Assembly (NCBI GenBank): GCA_030141605.1
Contig: JAQGDQ010001433.1
Location: 1-32,500 of the forward strand
DNA: 32,500 bases
Direction of reading: 5' to 3'
Source of the DNA: Tubiluchus corallicola
Taxonomy: Eukaryota > Priapulida > Priapulimorpha > Priapulimorphida > Tubiluchidae
Shown: piece after piece, positions 19,929 to 30,141 of the stretch
Numbering within the stretch: position 1 is the first letter of the stretch
Layout of the letters: every line of letters starts with the position of its first letter
Program-made: the position numbers and the translations under genes
Notes under the pieces: model-generated
The model's input: only the letters and a program-made list of their open reading frames with translations
Told to the model about the DNA's origin: nothing
Databases searched by the model: none

Positions 19929-20021
19929 CTGTTACAGACAATAAGAGGACAGCTTGGCAGGCCTAATCATTACCTACTCAAGAATTGTAAACGCACTCCA
20001 ATAGTTACGTTACCGGACGAG

Positions 20022-20493
20022 CAGGGCCTATTTCAGCCTAAGCGAGGCCTGGAGAACTGGGGCGTGTGAGGCCCGTCGGGGGGGGGGGCGGGTGGTTGAG
20101 CTACTAGAACGCCGGAGAAGCATTTTCGAAGAGAAAATATGGAGTTCTACAGTCGTTAAAAGAAAGAACATTTGAAAGAAAAACTGCTTTATTCTCAAGA
20201 CCAGTCCTTAATACTTGTCAAATAGTCAAATGAAAAACAACATCTTTGCAATATGTAATACCGTACTCTCACAAGCCGTACAAGCCGGTGTTAGAAATTC
20301 CGAAATTGAAAACAGCTGAACATCGGCACGGAGCCACACAAGGCAAGCGGCGCGCGTGCGGCAAGAGAGAGAGGAGGCAGTATGTTCGCATAAACCAAAA
20401 AAAGTGTTACCTTGGCGTGAGGCCCCCCTCGAGGGTGAGGCCCCGGGGAAAGTATCCCCACTTACCCCCCCCCCCCCTCTGAAATAGGGCCTG
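20022..20493. mobile_element. Non-autonomous hAT family H, full copy with 8-bp TSD
   Basis: Terminal inverted repeats CAGGGCCTATTTCAG (left) and CTGAAATAGGGCCTG (right) are perfect over 15 bp. The 8-bp target duplication CGGACGAG is perfect (20014-20021, 20494-20501). The interior is GC-rich with long G and C runs, an AGAGAGAGAGG stretch and no transposase. The 8-bp TSD and CAGGG start place it in the hAT superfamily. Confidence 0.95.
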
Positions 20494-20635
20494 CGGACGA
20501 GTGTGAAAACGGCCTAGTAACAAACAATTCCAAACTTCAAATTACTTTACAAAAACGAATTTTATGTCTTTGCGTCTTTCCTATACACTAGAGACTCGCA
20601 GTTATATTGTAAACGCACTCCAATAGTTACGTTAC

Positions 20636-20643
20636 CGGACGAG
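20636..20643. other. Empty target site for the hAT copy at 20022
   Basis: ACCGGACGAGTGTGAAAACG here equals the two flanks of the 20022 insertion joined with a single CGGACGAG. It lies in a duplicated segment (AACGCACTCCAATAGTTACG occurs at about 19990 and again at about 20611). Confidence 0.9.
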
Positions 20644-20680
20644 TGTGAAAACGGCCTAGTAACAAACAATTCTAAACATC

Positions 20681-20825
20681 TGCGGCAAGAGAGAGAGAGA
20701 GGGAGAGAGGAGGCAGTATGTTCGCATAAAGCAAAAAAAATGGTGCCTTGGCGCTAGGCCCCCCTAGAGGGTGAGTCCCCGGGGAAAGTATCCCCACTTA
20801 CCCCCCCCCCCCGAAATAGGGCCTG
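20681..20825. mobile_element. hAT family H, 5'-truncated copy
   Basis: It begins abruptly at TGCGGCAAGAGAGAGAG, matching the middle of the full copy, and ends GAAATAGGGCCTG followed by CGGACGAG (20826-20833), the same target as the full copy. It therefore derives from segmental duplication with deletion, not an independent insertion. Confidence 0.88.
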
Positions 20826-20833
20826 CGGACGAG

Positions 20834-21773
20834 TGTGAATACGGCCTAGTAACAAACAATTCCAAACTTCAATTACTTTTACAAAAACGAATTTCATGTC
20901 TTTCCTATACACTAGAGACTCACAGTTATATTGTAAGCGTTTGAAACTCATTTCTTGTTTCAAGAAAAAGTCGTTAGATAAATAATTCTTAAGAGCAGCT
21001 GCCCCAGCTTCTTCCCTTGAGCATCATAAGCTAAATAAATAAATCATTTGACTCGCTCACTTCTTAGCTCAGCTCCATTCCGCAATTCATTCATGATGGC
21101 CCTCTAGAGACTCGCCTGGTAAATAAAGAGGATTTAAACAGAATTCATGCGCTGTTGCTGTTAGCTGGATTTATTGGGCGTCGTTTATGGTGTCTGGGAA
21201 TAGTCTGCTCTTGCGGTTTTCAAGCCCGTTTAATAGTAATGTGGATCTACAGCTTCCGGCGCATCGACAGTAGTATGGTGCTTTAGCTTCCGTTTCACTG
21301 CAGTTTCGTATAATATATATTCCCTTAAGTTATGTTTTAAATATATCTTGAAGACAACTAGCCAGGTACTGCAAGTTGGATTTATGTAGGTCAGTTGCTG
21401 ACATAGTTGCTATACCGTATATATATATATATATATACATTAGTGCAGTGTGTATATTAAACACGTACATTTGTGACTGGTGTAGATAACGAAGAGAAAG
21501 AATCGTCTAGAAAAAGACACTTCACACCTGGTTCTTATCTTAAATAACGACAGTTCTCAAAATTATCAATACTTTGAACGTATAGGCAGTGGAGAACATT
21601 GTGACGTCATCACTGCTGACGTAATTCGGGATTGTATTTTACTAGAGTATCTTATTATTGTTTCATCATTGTGCACAAATAGGCCCTAATTGTTCCAGTG
21701 GTGGAATGCATGTTTTTATAATGACGTAAGTGAAATGCTAAAGCGATCTTAAGCACTGAAAAGATTATGGAAC
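20834..21773. other. Duplicated flank, then no recognisable gene
   Basis: 20834-20935 repeats 20502-20610 (GTAACAAACAATTCCAAACT). The remainder shows a (TA)n run at 21418-21437 and a CRE-like TGACGTCATC at about 21602, but no gene. Confidence 0.5.
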
Positions 21774-21781
21774 CCCATATA

Positions 21782-21988
21782 CAGGGCCTATTTCAGCCTA
21801 AGCGAGGCCCGGGGAAGTGGGGCGTGTGAGGTCCCCTCGGGGGGGGGCGGTGCGTGCGGCAACAGAGAGAGAGGAGGCAGTATGTTCGCATAAAGCAAAA
21901 AAATGTTACCTCGGCGCAAGGTCCCCCTGGAGGGTGAGGACCCGGGGAAGTATCCACACTTACCCCCCCCCCCCCGAAATGGGCCCTG
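21782..21988. mobile_element. hAT family H, short copy with its own 8-bp TSD
   Basis: Ends CAGGGCCTATTTCAGCCTAA and GAAATGGGCCCTG; the 8-bp duplication CCCATATA is perfect (21774-21781, 21989-21996). At 207 bp it lacks about 260 bp of the interior of the full copy. It is an independent insertion of the same family. Confidence 0.94.
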
Positions 21989-22130
21989 CCCATATATGTG
22001 TAATTCAGAATAAAAACAATGCAATTACAGTGAAAAAAGCTTGGAGTAAGATTTATTGACAGTCAATGCTAATGTTACGATGGGTTTACATCACAAAAAA
22101 GTGATATTACATTAAAAATACGGAGACGTC
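21989..22130 (+). repeat. Duplicated segment D, copy 1
   Basis: ATATATGTGTAATTCAGAAT and the next 100 bp (AACAATGC, AGTAAGATTTATT, AAAAAAGTG) reappear at 22625-22770. Confidence 0.8.
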
Positions 22131-22590
22131 CAAAAATGCACATGGAGTCATGGACAGTATTTCTGATATTTTCTTGTACGCTCATCAAAGCTATTTGCAC
22201 TGCAAACTTCAGCCAAACTATTTCAGCATATGAAGAGCACCCGTATTGCTGTTTGCCAGGAGGCAATTTTTAACTCATTTAACAATAAGAACTCCGTGCA
22301 GTGTCAAGCAAATGTTTAACATTTAGAACGGTATATTATTTGCAGTTTTACTTTTGTGATTAAAGGAACAATTCTTAAATTAGTATAATTCGAAACATTT
22401 ATATTTGTACTTACGCTCTATGCGGTATGGCAGTATTATATGTAATTATTTTGTTGTTGTTATTTCAGCCTGATCATTGCTGCAATATCATAAATAAACC
22501 ACTTTGATTGATTCAGTAAAAACTTCCATAGTTATTTAACTATAAACGCTACAGTTCATAACAGGGTCGTGTTAAGACTTCAGGAGGCCT
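22131..22590. other. No recognisable gene
   Basis: AT-rich DNA between the two copies of segment D. Confidence 0.4.
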
Positions 22591-22599
22591 TGACCATTG

Positions 22600-22770
22600 G
22601 ACAGATTATGCTACCCCCAATCTCCAATATATGTGTAATTCAGAATAAGAACAATGCTAAATTGCGAAGAGATTTCGTCTTACTTGCAGTAAGATTTATT
22701 TATAGTATCTGCTATGACAACAGTTTTACGTTGCAAAAAAGTGGTGCTAGATTAGAAATATGAGACGACT
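22600..22770 (+). repeat. Duplicated segment D, copy 2 (uninserted)
   Basis: It reads AGATTATG, ACCCC, then AATATATGTGTAATTCAGAA with no hAT insert, whereas copy 1 has AGATTATGGAACCCCATATA, the 207-bp element, then CCCATATATGTG. It is a diverged paralogous empty site. Confidence 0.75.
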
Positions 22771-23317
22771 CTAAATCTTATAAAGCTCATTATATCTTTT
22801 AGCATATCTACATGCGAATTGGATATCAGCAAACACTATGGCGGATTATTACAAAAGTGAGCATGATATATAGTGAACAAAACGTATCCTATCAACAATG
22901 CAAACAATTTCATATTTCATTTATTAAGGACACTGATATGAGAGGAAAGTGTCATATTGCCGTCATTGTCGTAACCCCCCCCCCGGACCCTAAGCACGTG
23001 CTTATTTTGTTTAGCGGTTAATCCAGGGCTGTAATGTAATCTTAGCATGTAATCATTTGTTGAAATTTCTGCTCTTCAGTTGACATTAAAGCTGAATGAG
23101 ACACAAGTGTTATTTACATTAAATTTACAAAATGCTGAGTAATATTAAAGATAATTTGTACACAGCACAATTTATGTTGTATGCAAACTATGTTTTATTT
23201 GTTAGACTGTTTTTTTTTATAAAATTTAAATTGTAATTATCCGCTATATATATATATAATATATATATCTTATGTTTCATTTGTTTTGAATTCATAAATA
23301 TATTAAGCTATGTCTGT
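22771..23317. other. No recognisable gene
   Basis: It contains a poly-C run near 22976-22984 and a (TA)n tract at 23246-23268. The 69-codon plus frame at 22812-23021 has no motif. Confidence 0.4.
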
Positions 23318-23706
<389 letters not shown>

Positions 23707-24009
23707 AATAATAATAATTTCGTTTAGGACACAGGCCAGGAATAACATCTTAAGTAACTCAATACTTATTTTCAGACTAGTCTCGATTGTTATTACTTGC
23801 ATTAATCATTACTTCGATAAAACCACGTGCTTGGTCGAAAAACCAGCGGTGCCATTTTTTAGGTCTTTGGCATGACTCAGTCAGGAGTTGAACCTGCGAC
23901 CTCACGGCTGAAAAGCAAGCACACTACCATTGAACTAGGCCACCAGGTACATACGTTAATGTACGGAATATCTCCAGGGCTGTCCGTGGACATAAGAATT
24001 CCGGCCAAT
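23707..24009 (-). mobile_element. tRNA-derived SINE, copy 2 (minus strand)
   Basis: On the minus strand: ATTGGCCGGAATTC start, an upstream module with AGCCCTGGAGATATTCCGTA, A box TAGTTCAATGG (23937-23927), B box GGTTCAACTCC (23894-23884), TTCGACCAAGCACGTGG, GAGTTACTTAAGATG and the 3' motif GTCCTAAACGAAATTATT. It is collinear with copy 1 at 2427. Confidence 0.88.
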
Positions 24010-24209
24010 GAAGTTTGTTGGATGGATGGATGGATCTGAGGGATTTGAGTCGGTAGAATGAGATTGAAATCACGGGGAAAGAAAATGTGAGAATTAACCA
24101 TACCAATCAGTTCTAGCTTAACTAAATCTTGTTTGCTTTAAATGTGTTTATAGTGTAGGAAAACTGTCATGGTGATTTGTCATTGCATTGTGTTTGCGAA
24201 CTAAAATTC
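24010..24209. other. Spacer with short GGAT repeat
   Basis: TTGGATGGATGGATGGATC at 24018-24036, otherwise nothing recognised. Confidence 0.4.
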
Positions 24210-24386
<177 letters not shown>

Positions 24387-24682
24387 TACTATCACCAGAG
24401 AAATCCAAGTTCTGATGACGTGCTTAGGAACTAATTGCCTCAAAGTTGTTGTCGTAAGTTGAACTTAAATAACTCGAATGCCAGGCGACTTGTTTCCTCT
24501 GCGTCCGCTAACGCACTTACACAGATTTTTTTGTTTGCACGCAGTATTCGCATGACAACGCGTCAAAAATTTCAGCATGTAATAATCTAGACATGGGAGT
24601 TTCGAAGTGAACGAAGCATAAAATTTGTTGTAATGGTTTAAAAAGGCAATACAGCAAGTAACAACACCCAGTAATCATTAAT
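24387..24682. other. No recognisable feature
   Basis: Unique sequence between two microsatellites. Confidence 0.4.
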
Positions 24683-25039
24683 ACACAACAACAACAATAA
24701 CAACAACAACAACAACAATAATAACAACAACAACAACAATAACAACAACGACAACGACAACAACAGCAGCAACAACAACAACGACAACACCACCACCACC
24801 ACCACCACCAACAACAACAACAATAATAATAATAACAACAACAATAATAATAATAATAACAACAACAACAACAATAATAATAATAACAACAATAATAATA
24901 ATGATAACAACAACAATAACAGCTACTGTCCCGGCCATGGTCACTGCCATGGCCACGGCCACTGCCACTGCCACCGCCACAGCAACATAAAGACCAACAG
25001 CAACAGCAATAACAACTACAACAACAACAACAACAACAA

Positions 25040-25078
<39 letters not shown>

Positions 25079-25172
25079 AAACAACAACAACAACGACAGC
25101 AACAACAACAACAACAATATTAATAATAATAACAACAACAACAAAACAACAACAACAATAATAATAATAACA
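24683..25172. repeat. AAC/AAT/ACC triplet array with the same GC-rich core
   Basis: Triplet repeats flank a core at 24916-25006 nearly identical to 23572-23660 (CAGCTACTGTCCCGGCCATG). The match continues on the right (AACATAAAGA-CAACAGCAAC), so this is a duplication of the array at 23318, without the SINE body. Confidence 0.95.
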
Positions 25173-26119
25173 GGTTTAAATTTTATTATATATTTTTTAA
25201 TTTTTGGACATCAGTTTTCTTAGCAAAAAAACGTGGTCTCCAACAGTGGTTGTCAGACAACATTACGGTTATCTTGGCACATTTCTTCAGCAAGATTCCT
25301 TGCAAATTTACAAGAACAAAACTGCGCAGCAAAGACCAGCATAAATTAATTACTTTAATTAGAAGCGACACTCGACCTTTCAATTACCCGCGTACAGTGT
25401 GCACACGTATGAATATTAATGAGAAGGACCCTAATTATGTTGATCAACTTAGTTTGTCCGTTAACATGACGTAGTTAAGATGGCGAGTCTGTATTTTGAT
25501 CAGATTTGAAGGAAATATCAAGTCACTCAGTATGTTTGGTTTATTTTACTGTCACCATTTAAACGTAGAAAAATATCAAAAATAAATTTGCAAATAACTT
25601 TCTGTAAAGCATAAATTTAAAATATGCTACCTTTGAATATAAATTTTCAGGCGTGGTGGTTGCCGCCATTCACTTGACGTAACTGGGAGACTTCGTGACT
25701 TTTCGGAAGCACGTCGTGACTTTCCGTAAGCACGTCGTGGCTTTCCGTAAGCGCGCTCTTAAAGTAATTCAAACTTCTACAGCTTACCTAATGCTCACGC
25801 AAAAATATTATAAAATGAACTATCTATTTTTTTTGTAAAAACCTATTATACCTTTGCTGAAGATTGTCAGTGCGCTACTTTTCTTCAAACCGAATGACGT
25901 CATTGGAAGAACAATGGGCCTTCAAAATGGGAGCTTCCAAGCATGAAGTGATCGCGACATTAAAGTGATTTTACTAGTTGCATGATCTCCCTTTTATTAC
26001 TAAATCCTTGTAACATTTTTCGCGTACATTGAAATAAGCCTAAATACGCAGACGGCTTGGCATTTCCTTTAATGTGCTTTCTGATCAACTTCGTGATAAA
26101 TTAAAAACATTTTTGAAAT
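25173..26119. other. No confident gene; small 21-bp repeat
   Basis: A 21-bp unit (CGTGACTTTCCGTAAGCAC) occurs three times at 25691-25754. Overlapping short frames on both strands at 25186-25474 lack motifs. Confidence 0.4.
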
Positions 26120-26238
26120 GGATTTTACATGTCAAATGTAGACGTGCGTTAACTCAAATGTAGATTTAGGTAATTCAAATGTGTCTTGGTAACTCAAATG
26201 TAGACTTAGGTAGTTCAAATGTGTTAACAATGGTTTTT
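26120..26238. mobile_element. TA-family MITE, left arm only
   Basis: GGATTTTACATGTCAAATGT, GTAGATTTAGGTAATTC and GGTAGTTCAAATGTGTTAAC match the left arm of the elements at 15255 and 18414. It breaks off after AACAATGG into pyrimidine-rich DNA; no right arm is present. Confidence 0.85.
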
Positions 26239-26690
26239 AACAATGGTTTCTCGGTTTGTTTTTTAACTTTTATGTTTTTTCTTTCTTTTCTTTTCCTGTC
26301 CTTTTTTACCTTTCTTTTTATTCTTTTACCTTTTTGTTTTAATGCGTCTCATTCATTCATTAATTCATTCTTTTAACCTTTAATTTTTTCACTCGTTCGT
26401 TCATTCATTCATTCATCCCTTCATATCTTCATCCATTCAATCACTTATTCATATATTCACTTATTCGTTCATTTATTCATTCTTTTAACCTTTAATTTTT
26501 TCACTCGTTCATTCATTCATTCATTCATTCATTCATTCATTCATTCATTCATTCATTCATTCATTCATTCATTCATTCATTCATTCATTCATTCATTCAT
26601 TCATTCATTCATTCATTCATTCATCCCTTTATATCTTCATTCAATCAATCACTTATTCATATATTCACTTATTCATTCATTTGCCTAATG
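26239..26690. repeat. Pyrimidine-rich tract and (ATTC)n array
   Basis: A T/C-rich stretch (26250-26340) leads into ATTC repeats, purest at about 26508-26622. AACCTTTAATTTTTTCACTC flanks the array twice (26376, 26488), and CACTTATTCATATATTCACT also occurs twice. Confidence 0.95.
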
Positions 26691-27095
26691 CATCGCCTTC
26701 GTGTTATCTCCGTCCTCAGTCGTTGATTTTTTTCCTGAAATAAAATTGATATTCCTATCACTGCCAGCCTTATACACAGGAGAGCATTAAATGTCGAAGG
26801 TTTTTGCGAATTTCTTGTGAAAAGCAGTCAAGCTGTGAAGAAAATCTGCTTCTGCTGTCACGTGCAGGTTCAAGAAATGCCATAACTTTTCCCTGAACAA
26901 GACGGCAAAATCAGGGATATAATTCCCAAGCACTACGCGGTGGTGGGGGGTATTATGAAAGTAACAGAAAGGTAAACAGTAGTAGAAATACTGTAATTTA
27001 ATAAGCAGTAGCGTGTTAATTATGGACATGGAAAAGATTTTCAACGTTAACTCATGGAGAGATTAGCAAACATGTGACACCCCTACAGATACAAG
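26691..27095. other. No confident gene
   Basis: A minus-strand frame at 26787-27044 has a fairly balanced composition (RVVLGNYIPDFAVLFREKL) but no recognised family or splice support. Confidence 0.25.
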
Positions 27096-27123
27096 TATGA
27101 ACTATGAACTATGAACTATGAAT
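27096..27123. repeat. 7-bp repeat TATGAAC x4
   Basis: Four tandem heptamers just before the 137-bp array, followed by ATTTTATTTCACAC; it could be a LINE tail in reverse. Confidence 0.8.
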
Positions 27124-27170
27124 TTTATTTCACACATAAAAAATACAATATCAATATGACTTTTAAATAA

Positions 27171-27995
27171 AATAATATCAGTAATGCGACATGAGTGTAC
27201 GACCATACGGTCATTAACACACTCACCTCACTTAAATGAAAATATGATTATAGTTATGCATGCTTTTGTAGATAACTTAATGTAAATAAGGATGAAGTAA
27301 ATGATGTAATAATTTGAGTAATGCGAGGTGAGTGTACGACCATACGGTAATTAACACACTCACTTTACTTAAATGAAAAATGATTATAGTTATGCATGCT
27401 TCTGTAGATAACTTAATGTAAATAAGGATGAAGTGAATGATGTAATAATTTGAGTAGTGCGAGGTGAGTGTACGACCATACGGTCATTGACACACTGACC
27501 TTACTTAAATGAAAAAATGATTATAGTTATGCATGCTTCTGTAGATAACTTAATGTAAATAAGGATGAAGTAAATGATGTAATAATTTGAGTAGTGCGAG
27601 GTGAGTGTACGACCATGCGGTCATTAACACACTCACCTTACTTAAATGAAAAAATGATTATAGTTATGCATGCTTCTGTAGATAACTTAATGTAAATAAG
27701 GATGAAGTAAATGATGTAATAATTTGAGTAGTGCGAGGTGAGTGTACGACCATACGGTCATTAACACACTCACCTTACTTAAATGAAAAAATGATTATAG
27801 TTATGCATGCTTCTGTAGATAAGTTAATGTAAATAAGGATGAAGTAAATGATGTAATAATTTGAGTAGTGCGAGGTGAGTGTACGACCATACGGTCATTA
27901 ACACACTCACCTTACTTAAATGAAAAAATGATTATAGTTATGCATGCTTCTGTAGATAACTTAATGCAAATAAGAATGAAGTAAATGATGTAAGA
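27171..27995. repeat. 137-bp satellite, six units, each with a hairpin
   Basis: GTGTACGACCATACGG recurs at 27195, 27332, 27469, 27605, 27742 and 27879 (spacing 136-137). Each unit contains GGTGAGTGT and ACACTCACC, which pair over 8-9 bp, around an inner GACC-ATAC-GGTC stem. The rest is AT-rich (TTATGCATGCTTCTGTAG). Confidence 0.96.
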
Positions 27996-28047
27996 ATAGC
28001 AATCGTATAAGAGCAACAAACCTGAAAGTTGAGAAAGGAAAAGTTTA

Positions 28048-28171
28048 GAAAATTCTAACAGGCATTGACATAGGCGTACGGGAGGAAGTTTCACAAGGGG
28101 TGGTGGTGGTGGTGGTGGTGGGGGGGATGCAATTTGCCCTGAAAATGTTCCAAGTTGCACTAGCCTGAGTG
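28048..28171 (+). repeat. Dispersed repeat Y, copy 1, with (GGT)n
   Basis: GAAAATTCTAACAGGCATTG, then GGAAGTTTCA, AGGGG(TGG)n and TTCCAAGTTGCACTAGCCTG. It matches 28884-29004. Confidence 0.85.
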
Positions 28172-28883
28172 AATATTAAAAATCTTATCGTTTACTGTTT
28201 TATCTTAATCTTTACTGTTTAAAGCACAAGAAAACCCTCCACAAACATAGAGTTTAAAAAATTCGTCTTAACATTTTTATATCACTTACTGTCTTTTTAC
28301 ATACAGGACTTCAATCGGCAGTCACGCTGCATAAAACATGTAAATTCAAACTCCCGTGATGACCGTTAAACGCAGCCATTTTCACGACAGATCATTTGAA
28401 ATAAGTTTAGATAACATTGTGTAAAGTATAAAAAATAATTGGAGCATGCGTAACACACACGTCACAAACTAAGTAAAATTTTAAATTACTGTTTCTTGTC
28501 AATAAGATTAAAAATACGTTTTTGGCTAGTGAGTGCCACACCCTGGATGATGAGTCAGCGACATTTTACCAACTGGCACAAACATTTTAAATAATTATTT
28601 CTACTCACATAAGTCTTTCCAGGAGGAGAGCGAAGACCTAAGTAATATAGATTTGCATGGAAAGTATTTTTGGGACATAATTTAACATTGCCTGATTTAA
28701 CATAATTTAACATCTTCCATTTACGTTTGCGTAAGTGACGTCATGTAATGGCGATTTCGGAACAGATTTCATCTTTCAATGAGAGTACGATATATGCATA
28801 AAGCTCCTATTAAGCAATATAATTTTTTAAGGTGATTTTTCTGAAACCTACTTCAGGTGCCCCCTTTTTTTGTCCTTTAATAA
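28172..28883. other. No gene; one CRE-like site
   Basis: TGACGTCA at 28736-28743 is a full CRE palindrome without an evident promoter. Confidence 0.4.
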
Positions 28884-29004
28884 AGAAAATTCTAACAGGT
28901 ATTGACGTAGGCGTACTTGAGGAAGTTTCAAAAGGGGTGGTGGTGGTGGTGGGGGGTGGGGGAGAATTTGCAATGAAATTGTTCCAAGTTGCACTAACCT
29001 GAGT
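28884..29004 (+). repeat. Dispersed repeat Y, copy 2
   Basis: Same order of blocks as 28048-28171, with a shorter (GGT)n run and ACTTGAGGAAG for ACGGGAGGAAG. Confidence 0.85.
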
Positions 29005-29565
29005 GATCTCCAAATAAGTGCAAACAAGAGGTCACATAATTATATAGGATATAGACGAACAGAAGTGTCTAAAAATAAAACATTCTTATAATCCTATATG
29101 CTTACATTTATTTATATTTATACGTATTTATACTCAATATAATATATAGTACAATTAGAACAGTAAATGCAAGAAATGGATAAACAAATAAAAAACAAAA
29201 TGAAGGAAAAGAAAATAGTAAATAAAGAAGGGAAGAATTAACTGGTAAATAAATGAATGAACAAGATGGCCTACAGATGCATGGATGAACGAGGGAATAA
29301 AAAGAGTCGAAATGAAAGAACAAACTGACTGAGTTAGTTTATTGCATATCCTAGGGCTTAGACGACAGTGAAAATAATGACAAACATTTATGTAAATTCG
29401 GCTTCTCTTACGCAGCCTTCCCGCTGCAACTACATGGCTTCTATTTTAATAACAGTTTTGATTCAAAGAAGCCAGAGGTTTATATCACGATTACCATTCA
29501 GCATAACCAGGCGCAGCGTCAGCAACAAACTTGGCAATCTTGGAAGCGTTTTGTTACATATTTAT
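29005..29565. other. AT-rich then more GC-balanced DNA upstream of a promoter
   Basis: 29005-29340 is AT-rich without features. From about 29395 the composition becomes more balanced, consistent with proximal promoter sequence. Confidence 0.35.
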
Positions 29566-29732
29566 TGACGTGACACGGTGGACGGATAACGAGCGATGCT
29601 GCGTTAATATCAGATGACGGCGCAGCTTCTTTCTGAGCAGCTACATGTAACCAATAGGAGGTCGTGTGTGACTCATTTGTCGAATTGAAACCCTATCAGG
29701 TATATAACTGTCCACACACGCCAGTCTGTTGG
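29566..29732 (+). promoter_or_regulatory. Putative pol II promoter: CRE-like, CCAAT and TATA elements
   Basis: In order: TGACGTGA (29566-29573), CCAAT (29651-29655) and TATATAA (29701-29707). The CCAAT lies 46-50 bp before the TATA box. A start near 29730 would be at the usual distance; CCAGTCT at 29721-29727 fits an initiator consensus but is only about 22 bp from the TATA box. The order and spacing support a genuine promoter; activity is inferred. Confidence 0.45.
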
Positions 29733-29866
29733 AGACGCTTGACACGAGAATCATGTGACGACAATGACGACAATGCGTGGCTTTTAATTCCTGCACCGCT
29801 TGATTGTCAAAGAGAAAAAGAGGAGACACCAGGATAACAAGAAGGAATTTAACAGGAAGCCAGACT

Positions 29867-29898
29867 ATGACAAAGATGCACTGCGTAACGCATGACAG
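29867..29898 (+). CDS. Putative first coding exon (11 aa start), splice donor at 29899
   Basis: Behind the promoter a leader of about 135 nt reaches ATG 29867, reading MTKMHCVTHD plus two bases of the next codon, then GACAG|GTATGTG, a near-consensus donor. The leader also has an ATG-TGA (29752) and a seven-codon upstream frame starting at 29764, so translation could be uORF-regulated, or the exon may be wholly 5' UTR. No convincing second exon was found; the big inverted repeat at 30142-31218 would lie in the first intron and the rest of the gene would lie beyond 31.2 kb or outside the window. The product is unknown. Confidence 0.33.
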
Positions 29899-30141
29899 GT
29901 ATGTGTTTACTTACAAGTGAAATCATTTCTGTTCTTATCTGATTTAGGAACTCATTCCACTTAATAGGAAAGAAGCCAATTTTAGGAATCACCGTAATTA
30001 AAATAATTAGAAAAATCATTATTTAAGAATTAAACTACGAAACCCCCCAAGGCGCCGTTTCAAGGTTTCTTTCTTGTACTTTCGTGTAAGAAGTAGTAGG
30101 CCTACAGCAAAATTGAAATTTTAAATTTTTGCTGTGGTTGT

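Noticed and set aside
26787-27044. Minus-strand 85-codon frame
   Set aside because: Composition is somewhat protein-like but there is no recognised family, splice signal or promoter; left unassigned.
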